64,000 bases of DNA from JACVRW01 sp963728495 (GCA_963728495.1 CAVSKI010000005.1:62001-126000), one strand, 5' to 3'; counted from the first letter of the stretch, positions 16,570 to 25,310 are shown. Notes: generated from the letters alone by a model not told the origin. A program made the numbers and translations.

Positions 16570-17954
16570 CACACCCGGTAGCGCTCGAAGGCCTCTTCGC
16601 GCGCTTCGCGGTGGTCGACGATCGGTTCGGGATAGTCACGCCCGATCACGCAGCCGCACTGCGCCTGGATCTCCTCGGGCATGGTCCAGGGCTCAGGCAG
16701 GTAGCGATCGGGCACGCGCTGGAGCTCGGGCACGTAGCGGCGCACGTAGTGGCCCTCGGGATCGAAGCGCTCCATGTGGCGGGCCGGGTTGTAGATGCGC
16801 CGAAAGAAGGGCTGGGGATCCACGCCCACCGAGGCGATCCATTGCCAGTTGCCGTTGTTGTTGGCCTCGTCGCCGTCGAGCAGCAGCCGCATGAACCAGC
16901 GCTCCCCGGAGCGCCAGTCGATCCCGAGGTCCTTCGTCAGGAAGGAGCCGACCACGAGCCGGGCCCGGTTGTGCATGAATCCCTCGCGGCGAAGCTGGCG
17001 CATGCCCGCATCCACCAGCGGATAGCCGGTCTGCCCGTCGCACCAGGCCCGGAAGTGCTCAGCGTTGTCGTTCCAGGCGATCTGGTCGCGATAGCGCTCC
17101 TGGAACTCCCCCTGGGCGTTGTCGGGAAAGTGGCGCAGGACGTGGTGGTAGAAGTCGCGCCAGCACAGCTGACGGCGAAAGGCGTCCGGCCCCTTGCCCC
17201 GCGGCAGTCGCTCCTCGATCTCCCGCGGCGAGATGCAGCCGAAGTGCAGGTAGGGCGAGAGCCGCGAGGTCTTGTCGCGCCCCAGCGCGTCGTGATTGTC
17301 GGTGTAGCCGCTCACTCCGCGAGTGAGAAAGCGCGACAGCCGCTGGCGCGCCGCAACCTCGCCGCCGGGCATCGGCTCGTCGACCTCCTGCTCCATCCCC
17401 AGCGCGTCCAGGGTGGGGATCCGTCCCTTGCGCACCCCCGACGGCAGGGCGGGCAGCGATCGAGGCCGCCCCAACACCTCGCGCCGGGGTACTTCGAGCC
17501 AGGAGCGATGAAAGGGACTGAAGACCGTGTAGGGCTTGTCCGCTTGAGTCCTGATGGCGGTCAGGTCGTCGACCGCGTGCAGGCCGGGATGGGCCCACGG
17601 CTCCACGCCTGCCGCCTCCAGCGCGCGCCACACGCGCGTCATCCGCCGCCGGGCGAACGGGCCCGAGTCGGCGCTGAAGTGAACCTCGCCGGCGTCGACC
17701 TCGCCGGCGAGGTCCACCAGTTCCCGCTCAGGCGACCCGCGGCGTACGACCAGGTTGCCGTCCAGGCGCTCGCGCAGCTCGGCCAGGCACTCGAGCATGA
17801 ACTGCGTGCGCGGGCCGGAGGCGTTTCGGCCGGACAGCAGACGATCGTCGAGGCAGAAGACACACACCACGCGCTCGCAGCGATCGAGGGCCGCGCGAAG
17901 CGCCGGATGGTCGTGCAGGCGCAGATCGCGCGTGAACCAGACGATGCCCGTCAT
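16569..17954 (-). CDS. phr: Deoxyribodipyrimidine photolyase / cryptochrome family, class I
   Basis: 461 residues. The N-terminal antenna-binding Rossmann domain opens GIVWFTRDLRLHDHPAL. The C-terminal FAD-binding domain contains RLSPYLHFGCISPREI, CWRDFYHH, TGYPLVDAGMRQL and DGDEANNNGNWQWIASVG, all hallmarks of class I CPD photolyases. The enzyme uses blue light and reduced FAD to split cyclobutane pyrimidine dimers. The ATG at 17954 is chosen because the longer frame to 18068 overlaps the divergent gene. It is first of two coupled genes with a 61-residue partner. The residues LLDGDEANNNGNW favour true photolyase over signalling cryptochrome. Confidence 0.92.
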   Translation of the reverse strand: MTGIVWFTRDLRLHDHPALRAALDRCERVVCVFCLDDRLLSGRNASGPRTQFMLECLAELRERLDGNLVVRRGSPERELVDLAGEVDAGEVHFSADSGPFARRRMTRVWRALEAAGVEPWAHPGLHAVDDLTAIRTQADKPYTVFSPFHRSWLEVPRREVLGRPRSLPALPSGVRKGRIPTLDALGMEQEVDEPMPGGEVAARQRLSRFLTRGVSGYTDNHDALGRDKTSRLSPYLHFGCISPREIEERLPRGKGPDAFRRQLCWRDFYHHVLRHFPDNAQGEFQERYRDQIAWNDNAEHFRAWCDGQTGYPLVDAGMRQLRREGFMHNRARLVVGSFLTKDLGIDWRSGERWFMRLLLDGDEANNNGNWQWIASVGVDPQPFFRRIYNPARHMERFDPEGHYVRRYVPELQRVPDRYLPEPWTMPEEIQAQCGCVIGRDYPEPIVDHREAREEAFERYRV

Positions 17955-17990
17955 TCCTGGGAGTACGGCGCCGGTTAGCCTAAAGACGAA

Positions 17991-18611
17991 ATGTCCTCCA
18001 CACGCGAGCGCTTTCCACTCTTCCCGCTCGGCCTGGTGCTCCTGCCTCACGAGCTCGTGCCGCTGCACATCTTCGAGGAGCGCTACAAGCTGATGATCGG
18101 CGAGTGCCTCGAGGACGAGAGCGAGTTCGGGATCGTCTGGCTCTCCGACGACGGCCTCAAGGAGGTCGGCTGCTCCGCCCGCATCATGAGGGTGCTGGAG
18201 AGCTTCGACGACGGGCGCATGAACATCCTCGTGGAGGGCTCCGAGCCGTTTCGCCTGGTGCGACGAATCGACGATCTGCCCTACCCCGCCGGAGATGTGG
18301 AGCCGCTGCTAGACGATGAGCTCGACGAGGAAGGCTCCGGCGCCGCCGCGGCAGCGCGGCGACGCTACTCGGACCTCCTGGACGAGGTCACGGACGAACG
18401 CCCCGACGAGGACGAGCTGGCCGCCCTGGACGCCTACGGGATGGCCGCCACCCTCGACGTGGCCCTGGAGGCCAAGCAGATGCTGCTGGAGCTGCGATCC
18501 GAGCGCTCGCGCCTCGAGCAGCTCGAGGGGCTCTTCGCCGAGGCGCTGAGCCGGATCCGCCACGCCGAGCGAGCGGCCGAGCGCGCCCGCGGCAACGGCA
18601 GCGTGCGCTAG
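17991..18611 (+). CDS. Lon N-terminal substrate-binding domain protein (no protease domain)
   Basis: 206 residues. It begins with the Lon LAN/PUA-like pattern RFPLFPLGLVLLPHELVPLH and continues FEERYKLMI and EFGIVWLSDDGLKEVGC, followed by a helical C-terminus. There is no AAA or Ser-Lys protease domain, so this is a stand-alone substrate-recognition domain of the kind common in actinobacteria. It may bind unfolded protein, but its partner is unknown. It is divergent from photolyase, with 36 bases between starts. Confidence 0.85.
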   Translation: MSSTRERFPLFPLGLVLLPHELVPLHIFEERYKLMIGECLEDESEFGIVWLSDDGLKEVGCSARIMRVLESFDDGRMNILVEGSEPFRLVRRIDDLPYPAGDVEPLLDDELDEEGSGAAAAARRRYSDLLDEVTDERPDEDELAALDAYGMAATLDVALEAKQMLLELRSERSRLEQLEGLFAEALSRIRHAERAAERARGNGSVR

Positions 18612-18619
18612 GCCACGAC

Positions 18620-18651
18620 GGCGGCAGGTCGGAGGGGCCGGCCCTGCCGCC
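18620..18651. terminator. Hairpin between convergent genes
   Basis: GGCGGCAGG (18620-18628) pairs perfectly with CCTGCCGCC (18643-18651) around a 14-base loop, eight bases after the Lon-domain gene stop. There is no T-tract on either side, so the role as a bidirectional terminator is inferred from position and stem strength. Confidence 0.45.
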
Positions 18652-18698
18652 GGCACCCACAACGTCGCGCTCCGCGCACGTGCATCTCCTAGGTCACC

Positions 18699-20285
18699 TC
18701 ATGCCGCATCCCCTTTGGCGCGGTTGCTCGCGTTTGCTCGTTTGGCCTTGGGTCGCCGGTAGCCGGCCGCCGCCTGAACGCTCGAGGGCCGCCATTCCGA
18801 GCCCCCACGCAGGGTGGGGACGCGCTCGGCGTTGAGACTGTCGGCGATGGCTTGGAGGGTCATGCCCTCGTTGCGCATAGCGACGATCCGCTCCTTGAGC
18901 GCCGGCCGGTCCTCCACAGCCGGGCGGCCAGTCGTGCCCCGGCGAGCCCTCGCCGCCGCCAGTCCCTTGCGGGTCTGATCGGCGATTCGCTGGCCTTCCC
19001 ACTCGCCGACCGAGATCAGCGTGCGGGCGGTCAGCCGCCCGGCAGCCGAGCCGGTGTCGAGCCTCATGTCGATGGCGACGAGACGAGCGTCGCGCTCGTC
19101 ACACCACTCGACGATTCGACCGAGGTCCGCGGCATTGCGGCTCAACCGCTCCAGCTCGGAAACGACCAGGCACGAAGCCTCGCCTTCGGCGATTCGCTCC
19201 AGCGCGTAGAGCAGTCCGGGCCGCTCCATGCCCTTCGCATGGCCGTTCTCGACGTCACGCACAACGTGAAGCAGCTCCCAGCCGCGGCGCTCGCAGAGGC
19301 GCTGGACGGCCTCCGCCTGCCTCTCCAGCTCAGCGGCATCGTCGCCGCCGGTCTTGGGCACGCTGACATAACCGACCGCGTGGACCGTCTCCCGCGGGCC
19401 GTCCGAGGTCACGAAGCCCTCCTCGACCTCCTTCTCTTCTGTTTCCTCTGCGGAGACCAACTGGTCGGCTCCGTCTGGTGTGTCCGTTTCCTTGCCTCTG
19501 ACCCTGGTAACCAGTGCGCCACCCACGACGCCCAACAGCAGCGCCATCGCCGCAATCAGCAGCGCAATCCACAGCTCCACCCTCTGACCGCCCTCACCTG
19601 CGGCTCCCGAGAGGGGATCTACCGCTGCGGTGGGCAGCGTTTGGGGCAGGATGGCGTCCACGCTCCGCGCCACGGGCCGCTCAGCGGGTCGGCCCTGCGA
19701 AGTGCCGATCAGAACCCGCCGTGTGCGGACGTCCGCGGCACCACTGACCTTCAGCTTGGCCGCCTGCTGCAGACGGGCCACCGCGGCCTCCGTCTTCGGC
19801 CCGTATAGCCCGTCAACCGGGCCAGGCTGCAGTCCGCGGCGCTGCAGGCGTTGCTGGAGGGCGCGAACCCTCTGCGAGCCGTTTGCCGCGGCATAGCCGG
19901 CGCCGCGACGCAGCGGTTGCTTCTGCGCGCGGGCGAGCGCATTCCAGACCTGCGGTCCTGCCGCACCGTCCACGGCAAGACCCGTAGCCGCTTGAAACTG
20001 CAGCACGGCCGCCGCGGTGCGCGGGCCAAACAGGCCATCAACGCGGCCCGGCGCCCAGCCGAGCTCGCCCAGCGCGCGCTGCAGCACCCGGACGCGCTTG
20101 GCCTCAGCCGTCGCGCCGTAGCCCGCGCCCTCGTCGAGCGGGGCGGCCTGCGCCATCGCGGCCAGCCGCTCCGGCGCGACTGAGCCGCTCGCGACGCCGG
20201 TGCCCATACCGGCGAGCAGCATCACCAGGGCCGTCAGGGCCCCCAATCCGGCTCGTAGAACGAGCCTTCGGTGTGTTCTTTCCAT
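18699..20285 (-). CDS. Membrane-anchored peptidoglycan-binding protein with degenerate serine-recombinase domain
   Basis: 528 residues with an unusual architecture. Residues 1-35 are a signal or anchor segment (RRLVLRAGLGALTALVMLLA). Residues 60-120 and 135-193 are two PG_binding_1 domains, each with VDGLFGPRT or VDGLYGPKT. A proline-rich linker follows. Residues 237-260 are a membrane helix followed by RVRGK, which places the C-terminus in the cytoplasm. Residues 300-455 are a serine recombinase catalytic fold, and 458-510 a recombinase-type helix-turn-helix. The R-x-S catalytic core is AVGYVSVPKTG: the arginine is S308 and the nucleophilic serine is P310, so strand cleavage is not expected. 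ERLSR (R380, R383) and AGRLTARTLISVGEWE are kept. GAGGAG precedes the ATG. It lies 74 bases downstream of the repeat protein gene. It may be a wall-sensing DNA-binding protein rather than a mobile-element enzyme. Confidence 0.8.
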   Translation of the reverse strand: MERTHRRLVLRAGLGALTALVMLLAGMGTGVASGSVAPERLAAMAQAAPLDEGAGYGATAEAKRVRVLQRALGELGWAPGRVDGLFGPRTAAAVLQFQAATGLAVDGAAGPQVWNALARAQKQPLRRGAGYAAANGSQRVRALQQRLQRRGLQPGPVDGLYGPKTEAAVARLQQAAKLKVSGAADVRTRRVLIGTSQGRPAERPVARSVDAILPQTLPTAAVDPLSGAAGEGGQRVELWIALLIAAMALLLGVVGGALVTRVRGKETDTPDGADQLVSAEETEEKEVEEGFVTSDGPRETVHAVGYVSVPKTGGDDAAELERQAEAVQRLCERRGWELLHVVRDVENGHAKGMERPGLLYALERIAEGEASCLVVSELERLSRNAADLGRIVEWCDERDARLVAIDMRLDTGSAAGRLTARTLISVGEWEGQRIADQTRKGLAAARARRGTTGRPAVEDRPALKERIVAMRNEGMTLQAIADSLNAERVPTLRGGSEWRPSSVQAAAGYRRPKAKRANASNRAKGDAA

Positions 20286-20359
20286 GAGTACTCCTCATCG
20301 AGCGATTGCCCCGAGCGCGTTCGTGCGCACGGGAGGTCCTGGTCAGAAGCCCGGGGGGC

Positions 20360-22930
20360 TTAGCCAGGCCGCTCGATGACGGCCAAGAAGGCCTGCGGGC
20401 GCCACGCAAAGGACGCCATCCGCAACCGCGTGAAGTGCCGCAGGCCAAAGGCCGCAAGCGACAGGAGAAGAGCTAGGAACGTGCCGGTGGCCACGCCGGC
20501 CGCGCCGCTACCGGCAGACGTACCGGTGGGGACGGGGAGCGGGGGGCCGTTGGGGGGCACGGAGCCGGTGGTCGAACCGGCGGGCGAGGCCGCCTCGGTG
20601 TGTGAGATCGGCACCGAAGACGAGAAGAGACCGGGCGACGTGAAGATGTTCGAACCCGGGCCGGGCGCCGCGGGCGCGCTTTCGGCGCCGGTCGTCCGTG
20701 GCAGCTGGAGGCCCGAGCTGGCCTCGGTCGAGGCAAGAACGGGGGCGGGTGGCGCGCCCGGCGAGGCTGCCGGGGCGGATGGCGCTGGGATCTGTGAGGA
20801 CGACGCGGCCGCCGGCGGGAAAGTGTGAGGCGCCGGGCCACTGGGAACGGTCGCACCAAGGAGATCAGCCGAGAGGTCGCCGGCGGATGGAGGCAGCGGC
20901 GAGGTCAGGTCTTCCACGACCGGAGCCAGCGGGGCAGTCAGATCCTCGACTATGGGCGCCAGCGGGGCCGTCAGATCCTCAATCACTGGGGCCAGCGGCG
21001 TCGTCACGGCTTCAACGATCGGGGCGAGCGGAGCCGTCAGATCCTCAACCAGCGGAACCAGCGGGGCCGTCAGGTCCTCGACTATGGGCGCCAGCGGGGC
21101 CGTCAGGTCCTGGACCACCGGGGCCAGCGGGGCGGTCAAGTCCTCAATCACCGGGGCCAGCGGCGTCGTTACGGCCTCAACGATCGGGGCGAGCGGGGCC
21201 GTCAGATCCTCAACCAGCGGAACCAGCGGGGCCGTCAGATCCTCAACCACCGGCGCCAGCGGGGCCGTCAAGTCCTCGACCACCGACGTCAACGGAGCCG
21301 TCACGTCGTCAACGATCGGGGCGAGCGGAGCCGTCAGATCCTCAACCAGCGGAACCAACGGGGCAGTCAGATCCTCAACCACCGGCGCAAGCGGGGCCGT
21401 CAGATCCTCGACCACCGGCGCCAACGGTGTCGTCACGGCTTCAACGATCGGGGCGAGCGGAGCCGTCAGATCCTCAACCAGCGGAACCAGCGGGGCTGTC
21501 AGATCCTCGACTATGGGCGCCAGCGGGGCCGTCAGATCCTCAACCAGCGGAACCAACGGGGCCGTCAGATCCTCAACCACCGGCGCCAGCGGGGCCGTCA
21601 AGTCCTCGACCACCGACGTCAACGGAGCCGTCACGTCGTCAACGATCGGGGCGAGCGGAGCCGTCAGATCCTCAACCAGCGGAACCAACGGGGCAGTCAG
21701 ATCCTCAACCACCGGCGCGAGCGGGGCGGTCAGATCCTCAACCACCGGCGCCAACGGTGTCGTCACGGCTTCAACGATCGGGGCGAGCGGAGCCGTCAGA
21801 TCCTCAACCAGCGGAACCAGCGGGGCTGTCAGATCCTCGACTATGGGCGCCAGCGGGGCCGTCAGATCCTCAACCAGCGGAACCAACGGGGCCGTCAGAT
21901 CCTCAACCACCGGCGCCAGCGGGGCCGTCAGATCCTCAACCACCGACGTCAACGGAGCGGTCAAGTCCTCGACCACCGGAGCCAGCGGAGCAGTCAGATC
22001 CTCAACCAGCGGCGCCAACGGGGCAGTCAGATCCTCAATCACCGGGGCCAGCGGGGCCGTCAGATCCTCGACCACCGGCGTCAACGGAGCGGTCAAGTCC
22101 TCGACCACCGGAGCCAGCGGAGCAGTCAGATCCTCAACGACCGGCGTCAACGGGGCCGTCAGATCCTCAACGACCGGGGCCAACGGGGCGGTCAGATCCT
22201 CAACGACCGGCGCGAGCGGGGCGGTCAGATCCTCAACCACCGGGGCCAGCGGAGCGGTCAAGTCCTCGACCACCGGAGCCAACGGCGCCGTCACGTCCTC
22301 GACCACCGGCGTCAACGGAGCAGTCAGATCCTCAACGACCGGGGCCACCGGCGCCGTCAGATCCTCGACGGCCGGCGTCAACGGAGCGGTCAAGTCCTCG
22401 ACCACCGGGGCCAGCGGAGCAGTCAGATCCTCAACGACCGGCGTCAACGGAGCCGTCAGATCCTCAACGACCGGGGCCAACGGCGCGGTCAGATCCTCAA
22501 CGACCGGCGCGAGCGGGGCGGTCAGATCCTCAATCACCGGGGCCAGCGGAGCGGTCAAGTCCTCGACCACCGGAGCCAACGGCGCCGTCACGTCCTCAAC
22601 GACCGGGGTCACTGGCGCCGTGGTGTCCTCGACCGCCGGGGCGACCGGCGCCGTGAGATCCTCAACCACCGGCGCGAACGGAGCGGTCAGGTCCTCGGCC
22701 ACCGGAGCCAACGGCGCCGTCACGTCCTCAACGAGCGGGGTCACTGGCGCCGTGGTGTCCTCGACCGCCGGGGCGACCGGCGCCGTGAGGTCCTCAACCA
22801 CCGGCGCCAACGGCGCGGTCAGATCCTCGACGACCGGGGTCAGGTCCGTCGTCACGTCCTCGACGACCGGAGCCGGCGGGGCGGGCGGTGCTTCGGTCAC
22901 CGGCACGATCGCTTCAACGGCATCTGCCAC
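20360..22930 (-). CDS. Giant 11-residue-repeat surface protein, main body and C-terminal anchor
   Basis: The body is about 60 tandem copies of an 11-residue unit of the type VEDLTAPLAPV, acidic and proline-rich. A Pro/Ser/Ala-rich stalk follows, then a membrane helix (GVATGTFLALLLSLAAFGL) and a basic tail ending WRPQAFLAVIERPG. No signal peptide is present in this frame. The adjacent upstream fragment (22914-23609) has one and the same Pro-Glu-Val composition, so the two are very likely one secreted, membrane- or wall-anchored protein of about 1080 residues broken by frameshifts. The real start is unclear. The plus strand is also open across the repeat, but it has no signal peptide or sensible ends. 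The role is unknown; a surface stalk, adhesin or wall spacer is plausible. Confidence 0.65.
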   Translation of the reverse strand: MADAVEAIVPVTEAPPAPPAPVVEDVTTDLTPVVEDLTAPLAPVVEDLTAPVAPAVEDTTAPVTPLVEDVTAPLAPVAEDLTAPFAPVVEDLTAPVAPAVEDTTAPVTPVVEDVTAPLAPVVEDLTAPLAPVIEDLTAPLAPVVEDLTAPLAPVVEDLTAPLTPVVEDLTAPLAPVVEDLTAPLTPAVEDLTAPVAPVVEDLTAPLTPVVEDVTAPLAPVVEDLTAPLAPVVEDLTAPLAPVVEDLTAPLAPVVEDLTAPLTPVVEDLTAPLAPVVEDLTAPLTPVVEDLTAPLAPVIEDLTAPLAPLVEDLTAPLAPVVEDLTAPLTSVVEDLTAPLAPVVEDLTAPLVPLVEDLTAPLAPIVEDLTAPLVPLVEDLTAPLAPIVEAVTTPLAPVVEDLTAPLAPVVEDLTAPLVPLVEDLTAPLAPIVDDVTAPLTSVVEDLTAPLAPVVEDLTAPLVPLVEDLTAPLAPIVEDLTAPLVPLVEDLTAPLAPIVEAVTTPLAPVVEDLTAPLAPVVEDLTAPLVPLVEDLTAPLAPIVDDVTAPLTSVVEDLTAPLAPVVEDLTAPLVPLVEDLTAPLAPIVEAVTTPLAPVIEDLTAPLAPVVQDLTAPLAPIVEDLTAPLVPLVEDLTAPLAPIVEAVTTPLAPVIEDLTAPLAPIVEDLTAPLAPVVEDLTSPLPPSAGDLSADLLGATVPSGPAPHTFPPAAASSSQIPAPSAPAASPGAPPAPVLASTEASSGLQLPRTTGAESAPAAPGPGSNIFTSPGLFSSSVPISHTEAASPAGSTTGSVPPNGPPLPVPTGTSAGSGAAGVATGTFLALLLSLAAFGLRHFTRLRMASFAWRPQAFLAVIERPG
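20898..22873 (-). repeat. Tandem 33-bp coding repeat (about 60 units) with a 330-bp higher-order repeat
   Basis: The 33-base period encodes 11 residues and varies mainly at a few positions (LAP, LTP, LVP, LTS). Blocks of ten units recur almost exactly 330 bases apart. For example, the variant CGTCACGGCTTCAACGATCG occurs near 21431 and again near 21761, and TCACGTCGTCAACGATCG near 21301 and again near 21631. This points to growth first by unit duplication and then by block duplication. The length keeps the frame, so copy-number change would alter protein length without frameshift. Confidence 0.9.
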
Positions 22931-23609
22931 CGGAGCCGTGACTGGCGAGGCGGGCTCCTCGGGCGGGGCGGCGGGCTCGACCGCGCCGACGATCGGGGCC
23001 GTAACCGGTCGCGACCGCCTCTTCGATCACCGGAACCGCGGGCTCCTCGACAGCGGCCGGGCTCGGCGGCGGAGGCTGCTCGACCGGGGCCGGCTCCTCG
23101 ACCACCGGGCGCCGCTCGTCGACACGGGGGCCGCCGGCTCCTCGACCACCTGGGCGGCCGCCTCTTCGAGCGGCGCCGTGGCCTGCTCCACTGCCGCCAC
23201 CGGACCCTGAGCCGGTGCGGCCGGCTCCTCGACCGAGCGACGGCTCGACCGGCGCCGCGGGTTCCTCGACCACCGGGGCCGCGGGTTCCTCCACAGCCGC
23301 CGGGCTCGGCGCCGGGGCCTGCTCGACCGGCGCCGCCGGGGCCGGCGAGGGCTGCTCAGCTGGAGCGGGAGCGGCCGGCGCGGACTGCTCGACCGGGGCG
23401 GGGGGAAGGGTCGGCAGGGCGGTCTCGACCGGCACTGCCGGGATTGGCAGCGCCTCCTCCACCGCACCAGGGACTGGGAGCGCCTGGCCGAAGGCCGGGA
23501 CGGCCACGGTCAACGCGATCGCCAGCGCGGCGAGGCACGACAGCATGACCGCACGCCAATGACGGAGTTGCGCACTCCGCCGACCTTCGGGTGTCGCTGA
23601 GAACCTCAC
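22914..23609 (-). pseudogene. Signal-peptide N-terminus of the repeat surface protein, with several frameshifts
   Basis: It starts at GTG 23609 (or ATG 23546) with a basic n-region and a clear signal peptide (AVMLSCLAALAIALTVAVPA, cleavage near FGQA). A Pro-Glu-Val-Ala segment follows (APVEQAPAPSPAAVEEPAAP). The Val-Glu-Glu-Pro reading moves to another frame near 23231-23243, returns near 23107-23131, and moves again near 23000-23012 into the frame of the repeat body. So there are three single-base changes in 250 bases. The 174-base gap to the next gene (23610-23783) is less GC-rich and should hold the promoter. No riboswitch could be recognised there. Confidence 0.6.
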
Positions 23610-23783
23610 CTGGGGATGCCGGCCGGTGCCGAGACCGCTTTCGCACGGACTCCCACACCGAACCTAACTACCAACCTGCCCTAGATGGGCGATTTCGCCA
23701 CACGATTTACGCTTCGTACGCAAGGTCGTCCTAGGAGTTTTTCCCGCTATTTGCGAACTTTTCGTCGAGCCGACTCGCGTGAG

Positions 23784-25310
23784 TTAGTCGCGCACGACTG
23801 TCGCCGCGCCGCCGCGGCGCGGGTCGCCCCCGCCACTCAACGCGCCCGTTTCGGGGTTGCGAGCCACCGCCTGCACGCCCCCGAAGAAGAGGTTTTGCTC
23901 CGACCAGCGCCGCACACCCCAGTCAGCACCCTCGAGGCGGTTGAGCGCGTCCTGGTCGATGCCCGGCTCGGCGTCGACGTCGCGGCCCTCGACGTGGATG
24001 CGCGGCCGTGACACCGCCTCCTGGGCCGGAAGGCCGTCGTCGACCACGCCCATGATCGTCTGCAGGATCGCCGAGCGGATCCGGTTGGAGCCGGCGCTGC
24101 CGAGCGCGATCTCCGGGCGCCCTTCGCGCAGCACCACCGTGGGGGCCATCATGCTCGGAACGCGCGTGCCCGGCTCGTGGAGGTGATAGCCGAGCGGGTT
24201 GAGGTCCTCCTCGCCGAGCATGTTGTTGAGATGCATCCCGGTGCCGGGAACCACCACGCCGGAGCCGGAGCCGTTGGAGCAGGTGACGGTCGCGCACGCG
24301 CCCTCGGCGTCCATCACCGCGATATGCGTCGTATTGCCGAGACGCGAGCGGACGTCGATCGCGACGTTGTCGAGCGCGTCCTTGGCCAGAAAGCGCTCCA
24401 GGTACCCCTCGGTGGCGAGCCCCTCGAGGAACTCCTCGTCGCGCGCCCGGTTGGTGGAGGCGATCACCTCCGCGACTACGGCCGGATCGAGGGGGCGATC
24501 GAGGCGCTCCAGGATGCCCAGCGCGTCGGCGATCAGTATTCCGCCGGATGACGGCGGCGGGTTGGTGAGCACCTCGCGGCCGCGGTAGCGCACCCGTGCG
24601 GGCTCGCGTTCGATCACCTCGTAGGCGGCCAGGTCCTCCCGCGTCAGCAGCCCACCGCGCTCGAGCACCCAATCGCTGCACGCCGCCGCCACGTCGCCGG
24701 AGTAGAGGGGGCCCGGTCCCTCTGCCCCCAGGCGCTCGAGCAGATCGCCCAGCTCTGCGAAGCGAAAGTGCCCACCTTCCTCGAGCAGCCGCTCCCCCGG
24801 CGCGTAGAGCTCCGCGCACTCGGGGGTCGAGCGCAGGATCGGCTCGAGCACCCTGAACAGGAAGGCCTGCATGGGAACCACCTCGACCCCCTCCCGGGCC
24901 GCCCGGGCAGGGCGTGCGGTGAGGTCGGCGAGCGAGAGCGAGCCGAAGCGCCCAAGTGCCTGGGCCAGGCCCAGCGTGGTGCCGTAGGCGCCGTTGGAAG
25001 AGGGCCCGACGTTGAAGCGCTGCACCGCGTCGTCGGAGAAGTGGATGTCGATCGGCGTCAGCTCGGCCGGTTCCCGGCCGTCGAGCCCGCTCCCGGGGGC
25101 GGCCACAAAGAAGTCGAGCAGGTGATCCTCGCCGCCGGAGGTGTGAACCAGCATGAAGCCACCCGCCCCCGGTCCGGTGAGCGGTGATTCGGCCACGAAG
25201 GACATCAGCACGCAGGCCACCGCCGCATCGACCGCGTTGCCACCCTCGCGCAGCACATCGGCTCCCGCTTCCGCGGTCACCGGATGGCCCGCTGCCACCA
25301 CCCCTCTCAT
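23784..25310 (-). CDS. Gamma-glutamyltransferase family protein (Ntn-hydrolase)
   Basis: 508 residues, a full-length single-chain precursor. The self-cleavage and nucleophile threonine lies in LGNTTHIAVMD. The downstream oxyanion and binding region is CSNGSGSGVVVPGTGMHLNN. The N-terminal half has the GGNAVDAAVA motif of the large subunit. Family members cleave gamma-glutamyl bonds in glutathione-like compounds or act as acylases. No signal peptide is seen, so it is probably cytoplasmic, unlike E. coli Ggt. It begins at an ATG 28 bases after the FtsZ stop and is read in the same direction. Confidence 0.88.
   Translation of the reverse strand: MRGVVAAGHPVTAEAGADVLREGGNAVDAAVACVLMSFVAESPLTGPGAGGFMLVHTSGGEDHLLDFFVAAPGSGLDGREPAELTPIDIHFSDDAVQRFNVGPSSNGAYGTTLGLAQALGRFGSLSLADLTARPARAAREGVEVVPMQAFLFRVLEPILRSTPECAELYAPGERLLEEGGHFRFAELGDLLERLGAEGPGPLYSGDVAAACSDWVLERGGLLTREDLAAYEVIEREPARVRYRGREVLTNPPPSSGGILIADALGILERLDRPLDPAVVAEVIASTNRARDEEFLEGLATEGYLERFLAKDALDNVAIDVRSRLGNTTHIAVMDAEGACATVTCSNGSGSGVVVPGTGMHLNNMLGEEDLNPLGYHLHEPGTRVPSMMAPTVVLREGRPEIALGSAGSNRIRSAILQTIMGVVDDGLPAQEAVSRPRIHVEGRDVDAEPGIDQDALNRLEGADWGVRRWSEQNLFFGGVQAVARNPETGALSGGGDPRRGGAATVVRD

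Noticed and set aside
18699..20285. Integrase or resolvase of a mobile element with attachment sites
   Set aside because: The catalytic serine is missing, the protein is membrane-anchored, and I find no flanking att-like repeats, tRNA or cargo genes.
20898..22873. CRISPR array
   Set aside because: The units are contiguous 33-base in-frame coding repeats with no unique spacers, no leader and no cas genes.
20825..23548. Plus-strand open frames of up to about 900 codons across the repeat region
   Set aside because: They are produced by the 33-base period. They lack a signal peptide, sensible ends and domain content, whereas the minus strand has signal peptide, stalk, membrane helix and tail.
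23610..23783. Cyclic-di-AMP or other riboswitch before the surface protein gene
   Set aside because: The leader is a tempting place for a wall-linked riboswitch, but I could not match the conserved boxes; a covariance-model search would be needed.
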